DNA from: Salticus scenicus
Lineage: Eukaryota; Arthropoda; Arachnida; Araneae; Salticidae
NCBI GenBank assembly: GCA_963930645.1
Contig: OZ005648.1
Span: 199,226,480 to 199,290,479 of the forward strand
Length of the DNA: 64,000 nt
Direction: 5' to 3'
Position 1 is the stretch's first letter. Each line of letters starts with the position of its first letter. The notes below the pieces were generated by a model. That model worked only from the letters and a program-made list of their open reading frames with translations, searched no databases and was not told where the DNA came from. The position numbers were made by a program, and so were the translations under genes. Shown piece by piece: positions 60,235 through 64,000 of this stretch.

Positions 60235-61605
60235 ATATATTATAATACTTTACTTTCGAGATCTTTGTCAACATATAATACGAAATTAATCTGTTATCTC
60301 GAAGTTTTCTTGCTAGAACACTAAACGTCAGTAAATGAGGATAGGCTTTAAATTTAAAACTATCAGAAGAATTGTTTAAGTTAATATATTTTACTGTCAG
60401 TTGTCTATATTAATTTAGAAGTGAAATAATCAGCTAATAATATTTTGCAAAATTAATTCGGGCATTAACGGATTAATTGGTATTAATCTAACCATTCAGA
60501 ATTCTATAAACGAACCCTTCTCTTTATATGAGGTTAACCTTTATCTTCTTATGATGTTACTATAGCGCTCTAAGTTTTTTAAGAACTTGGTAACCACCGA
60601 ACACTTTGTTAATCGTGGCTCACATACATTTATTAATATTACTTTATTTTTTAATATTTTCCAAGGGAGAAATGGGATAAATAATGGGAATAAATTTCGT
60701 GCAGAAGTTTTTTTTTTTTTTTTTTTTTTTTTTTGTAAGATGTGCTCCTCTTGATATAAAGCAAAATATTAGCAAAATTTAAATAAGCAATATCTATTCA
60801 ATTAATAAGCCGCAAATCAATTAATAAGCCGCAAATCAATTAATAAGTCGATATCAATTAATAAGTCGATATATCAATTAATGAACTTAGTAAATCTGGG
60901 TGCTCAGGATATTTTTTATGGGGTTTCTTCAAGTAAAAGCGTGTACGAGAAACTAATGGGGAATATTGTTCAATTACGCTGATGAGTTGCAACAGTATGT
61001 AAAGAAATAACTCCTGCCATGATTTTAAATATGCGGCAGACATTAAAAAGGTATATATTTTACTACTGCACGGTTGTTAATGGAGAAAATTTTGAACATC
61101 ACGTTTAGAAAATAATAAAAATTTAAATTAAATTAAATAATTAGTTAATATGAACAACAATTAACAAGTGTGACGAGTGGAAGTTGAGCGCCATGGAGAA
61201 ATTAAATCCGTGTCCCGCGATCTGAATTGTTAGACTAATGTCTTCTCCAAGTAAATGCATCGAAAACTTCTCATTTTGAGGAAATGCAGTAAGCTAGTGT
61301 TACGTTTTGAATGTCACTAGATTCGTTATTATAAAGTGCAAGACTATTTCCACAGTTTCACTTTTACGATTATGAAAAATTTGTTTCGACATAACGCCTG
61401 TTAGAGTGAAAGTATTTTCGAACTTTCGTTGTTATTGTCTTCAGAACGTTTTGTACCTTTCTAATGATTCGAAACTGCACAGCATCTCATTAAAAAAAAT
61501 TAAGTTGTACTACTCATGCGTGAACATATTATATATACTGATCGCTTGTTCAGTTCAAAATAAAGTAGACTGAAACAGACTGTTGACGTTTTTATTGTTT
61601 TTAGT
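60235..61605. other. AT-rich stretch with a short tandem repeat
   Basis: A ~21-bp tandem (CAATTAATAAGCCGCAAAT) of about four units lies at 60799-60880. T run at 60710-60734. No gene recognised. Confidence 0.55.
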
Positions 61606-62680
61606 TTCCCATCATACTATAGGTATGGGGAACTTCGGTAATCGTGAAAAATTTCGACCTCGGTTTTTTGACTTTTTTATACGTTTTCAGGTGTGAGGAA
61701 TCCGAAAATGACAAAATTTGTATGGTGTCTGTCTGTAGGGTGTCTGTTAGTGTGTCAGTCCGTTAGTATGTTAATCCGTTAGTTTGTTAGTCTGTTTATA
61801 CGATATCTCCCAAACAAATTATTGCAGAGAGGTCAGATCAGTTTTAAAATATTACTTTCGATACTGGCAAGAACCCTATTCATTTGCAACATTCGAATTA
61901 AAAAACTTCGTAAGTTATTAGAAATTTACGATTTTCTTAACATGGGAGAATAAGACAAAAATTCACTTAAACGTGCATTAAACGGAAACTTTTTAATGTA
62001 AAAATGTCGGACCAGTTTTAAAATATCAGTTTTGATGCCGGAATGAACATCAGTAATATGCTACTTTGAAAATTTCGCAAGCTATTGGAAATTTACGAAT
62101 TTCTTAACATGGCAGTATAGGGCAAAATTTCACATAAACGTCAATTTTGAGAGATATTTTCATCGTAAAGATGTCAGACTACTTTAGAAATATTATTTAG
62201 AACACTGGTATGAATATTAATGACTATGAATTTTCCAATATAAAAATTTCGTAAGTTATTGGAAACTTACGAATTTCTTAACATGGCAGAATAGAGCAAA
62301 ATTTCACATAAACGTGAATCTTGAGGGATATTTTCATCGAAAAGATGTCAAACTGCTTTTTAAATATTATTTTGGATACTCGCATGAATATCATAGACTA
62401 TGATTTTTCCAATTTAAAAAATTTGTAAGTTATTTGGAATTTACGATTTACTTAACATGTCAGAATAAGGCAAAATTGAGCATAAACTTCCATTTTCAGG
62501 ATCATAAATACATTAGACAACTTCAAAATGACATTTATGATATTCGTTTGAACATGATTGAATACAATATTCTAATAGGAAAATTTCGTAAATTATTCGT
62601 AATTTACGATTTTATTAACATAGCGAAAGTGTAAATTTTTCATATAAAAATAAATTTTGAGGATTACTGCATTGGAAATA
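61606..62680. mobile_element. hairpin-headed dispersed repeat, copy E, with ~170-bp array
   Basis: Starts TTCCC-AT-CATAC / GTATG-GGGAA (61606-61632), then GAAAAATTTCGACCTCGG and CCGAAAATGACAAAATTTG, a TGTCTGTCTGTAGGG tract and TACGATATCTCCCAAACAAA. An array of four to five units of ~165-175 bases follows, marked by TTTCTTAACATGGC at 61932, 62098, 62272, 62446 and a weak one at 62611. Each unit contains TCGYAAGYTATTGGAAATTT-like sequence. The 3' hairpin of the other copies was not found. Confidence 0.6.
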
Positions 62681-63600
62681 GTAGCATGAAAACTAAACAA
62701 CGGAATTGACCCTGACAAAATAAATTAATAGATTAGAATAAGATAAACATATTGAAGTGAACGGTGGATAGCTTATTAGGCGTGGAGTTCGTTCTGTCAC
62801 TGTGTCAAGCTTTGGTCAAATTCGTTTCTCTTAATATGAATATAATATTAGTCCAATCAATAGGTATTTAAAAAAGGGCTTACCTAGCAAAAGGTGGGGT
62901 AGAAGATTTTTCTTTTTTAATTTGTTCATATGAGTGTCAATATGAAAAAAACGAGTTATCCAACATGAGCGATCCCGGGAGAATTTTTGTCGGCTGAAAA
63001 ACCTCGAAAATTTACTACTTTTTTGGCTTTTTTTGAAATATCTCAGAAATGACTAAATTTAGCGATGTTTTTCTATTATAAAATTTAAAGAAGATTAAAT
63101 TTCCTACAATTTTCTGCATTACAATTTTTTTGTAGTACTAATAGCAAGCGTGTTACAGCCTCTTGAAAGTCGGCATTTTTTCTCAAGCTAATAAAATTCA
63201 ACTTAAAGAAATGGGTTGGTGCATGATTGTTTTTTAGAAAACGGAAAGAAAGGAAGGGACATATTCAGCTGTCTGACCTTAAAAAATGACATCTGCTTCA
63301 TAGTAAAGAAGATATATATATAAAAAAAAAAAAAAAAAAAAAAACTGCCCCCCCCCCCTTTTCACACAAAAAGCTCTCCCTTTCCTCCCGCCTCTTCTCA
63401 TCCTGTAGTACGCTGCCTCGGCTGAACATCTATGTTATTCAGTTCAGTGCGAACGTACTGTTTCAACCTGTGAGGTTTTTCTATTACAATAAGTGGAGTG
63501 TTTGTTTTATTTTCGAAATCAGTTTGAATAAATGTGAAGTAAAGATTCTGAAGGAGAAAGGTATACAAAAAATCTGTAAAAGTACAATGCAAAGCGTCAA
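62681..63600. other. unassigned, with A and C runs
   Basis: Contains an A run (63318-63342) next to a C run (63349-63358). A moderately GC-rich segment 63360-63440 has no recognised function. Confidence 0.5.
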
Positions 63601-64000
63601 AATGAAGAACATTAGTGTTTTTTGAAGAACCTAAAACAAGTAAGAATTCACAATGCCTGTCACAAACGATACATCAATGAGCGAATGATTGCAGCATATG
63701 TACGGCGTCATACAACTGGTGATGGTGCTGGTCTAAACTGTGCGGCTCGATATCTTCCATCAAGAACTGAAGGTTTCAGTTTTAAAGATCAGTGTTTCTT
63801 GTGTGGAGAGGGGATACTTCAAGATTTCTTTAAAAAACAGGAACGACTTCCTGAGCATGAAAGAAATTTTATCCACCATGCTATGAAACTGGTGTGAAAG
63901 AAACACATGTAAATGGTGCCGAAAATCGTGGGGATGAGAGAAGAAAAAAGTACTCAAATGCATCGGAAATGTAAAAGGTTTAGTTGCTATAAATGCTGGG
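63601..64000 (+). pseudogene. fragment of an unnamed arthropod Cys-rich protein family
   Basis: From 63625 the frame reads VRIHNACHKRYINERM near its start and KDQCFLCGEG further on, a Cys/His arrangement (C-x-H early, CFLCG about 45 residues later) that I recognise from a large family of uncharacterised arthropod proteins, often present in many copies per genome. Continuing past the stop at 63895-63897, a neighbouring frame carries GVKETHVNGAENRGDE and, after another shift, CIGNVKGLVAINAG, the family's next conserved blocks. At least one stop/frameshift near 63890 and one near 63940 break it. No ATG fits the start, so an upstream exon or truncation is likely. It runs off the window edge. Function is unknown. 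Confidence 0.6.

Overview
The window looks like AT-rich, intron- and repeat-dominated animal genomic DNA. An arthropod, perhaps a chelicerate, is my best guess from the transposon families; this is inference from family resemblance, not from a host marker gene. Long A/T homopolymers, microsatellites, minisatellites and layered transposons fill almost all 64 kb. I see no complete host gene. Host-like signals are limited to one possible small exon near 0.7 kb, a GC-rich island at 1.0-1.4 kb that may be a promoter or first exon, a tRNA-Thr-like sequence at 21.8 kb, and a broken fragment of an unnamed cysteine-rich arthropod protein family at the right edge.

Layout. 0-8 kb: the possible exon and island, a foldback element, a 107-bp tandem repeat and a recent ~780-bp direct duplication. 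9-12 kb: ~300-bp and ~125-bp tandem families. 12.2-13.8 kb: a dead Ty3/gypsy pol fragment with integrase BEFORE reverse transcriptase (Gmr1-like order). 15.6-18.5 kb: dispersed repeats with a hairpin at each end and an internal 148-bp minisatellite. 18.8-27.2 kb: a nest of MITEs, Tc1/mariner elements, a long inverted repeat, an almost perfect 72-bp hairpin and a tRNA-like/SINE sequence. 32.2-34.9 kb: a large inverted repeat holding another hairpin-ended repeat. 36.2-43.1 kb: an essentially full-length Helitron with both ends and a Rep-helicase gene carrying only a few lesions. 44.8-45.9 kb: the 3' end of an I-like LINE (RNase H, (TAA)n tail) on the minus strand. 46.4 kb: a tRNA-derived SINE. 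48.3-51.8 kb: C-rich minisatellites and two more hairpin-ended repeats. 56.2-57.6 kb: an almost intact Tc1-like transposon with TIRs and TA target duplication. 59.1-60.2 kb: a non-autonomous hAT-like element with an 8-bp target duplication. 61.6-62.7 kb: another hairpin-headed repeat with a ~170-bp array.

The genes do not form a pathway; each coding segment belongs to a separate selfish element. The two elements most likely to have moved recently are the Helitron and the 56-kb Tc1 element. The least explained structure is the dispersed family at 17, 33, 50, 51 and 61 kb. Its copies differ in sequence but keep a 5' hairpin, and four of them also show a short 3' hairpin ending in CCA or CAG, with stem changes that look compensatory.
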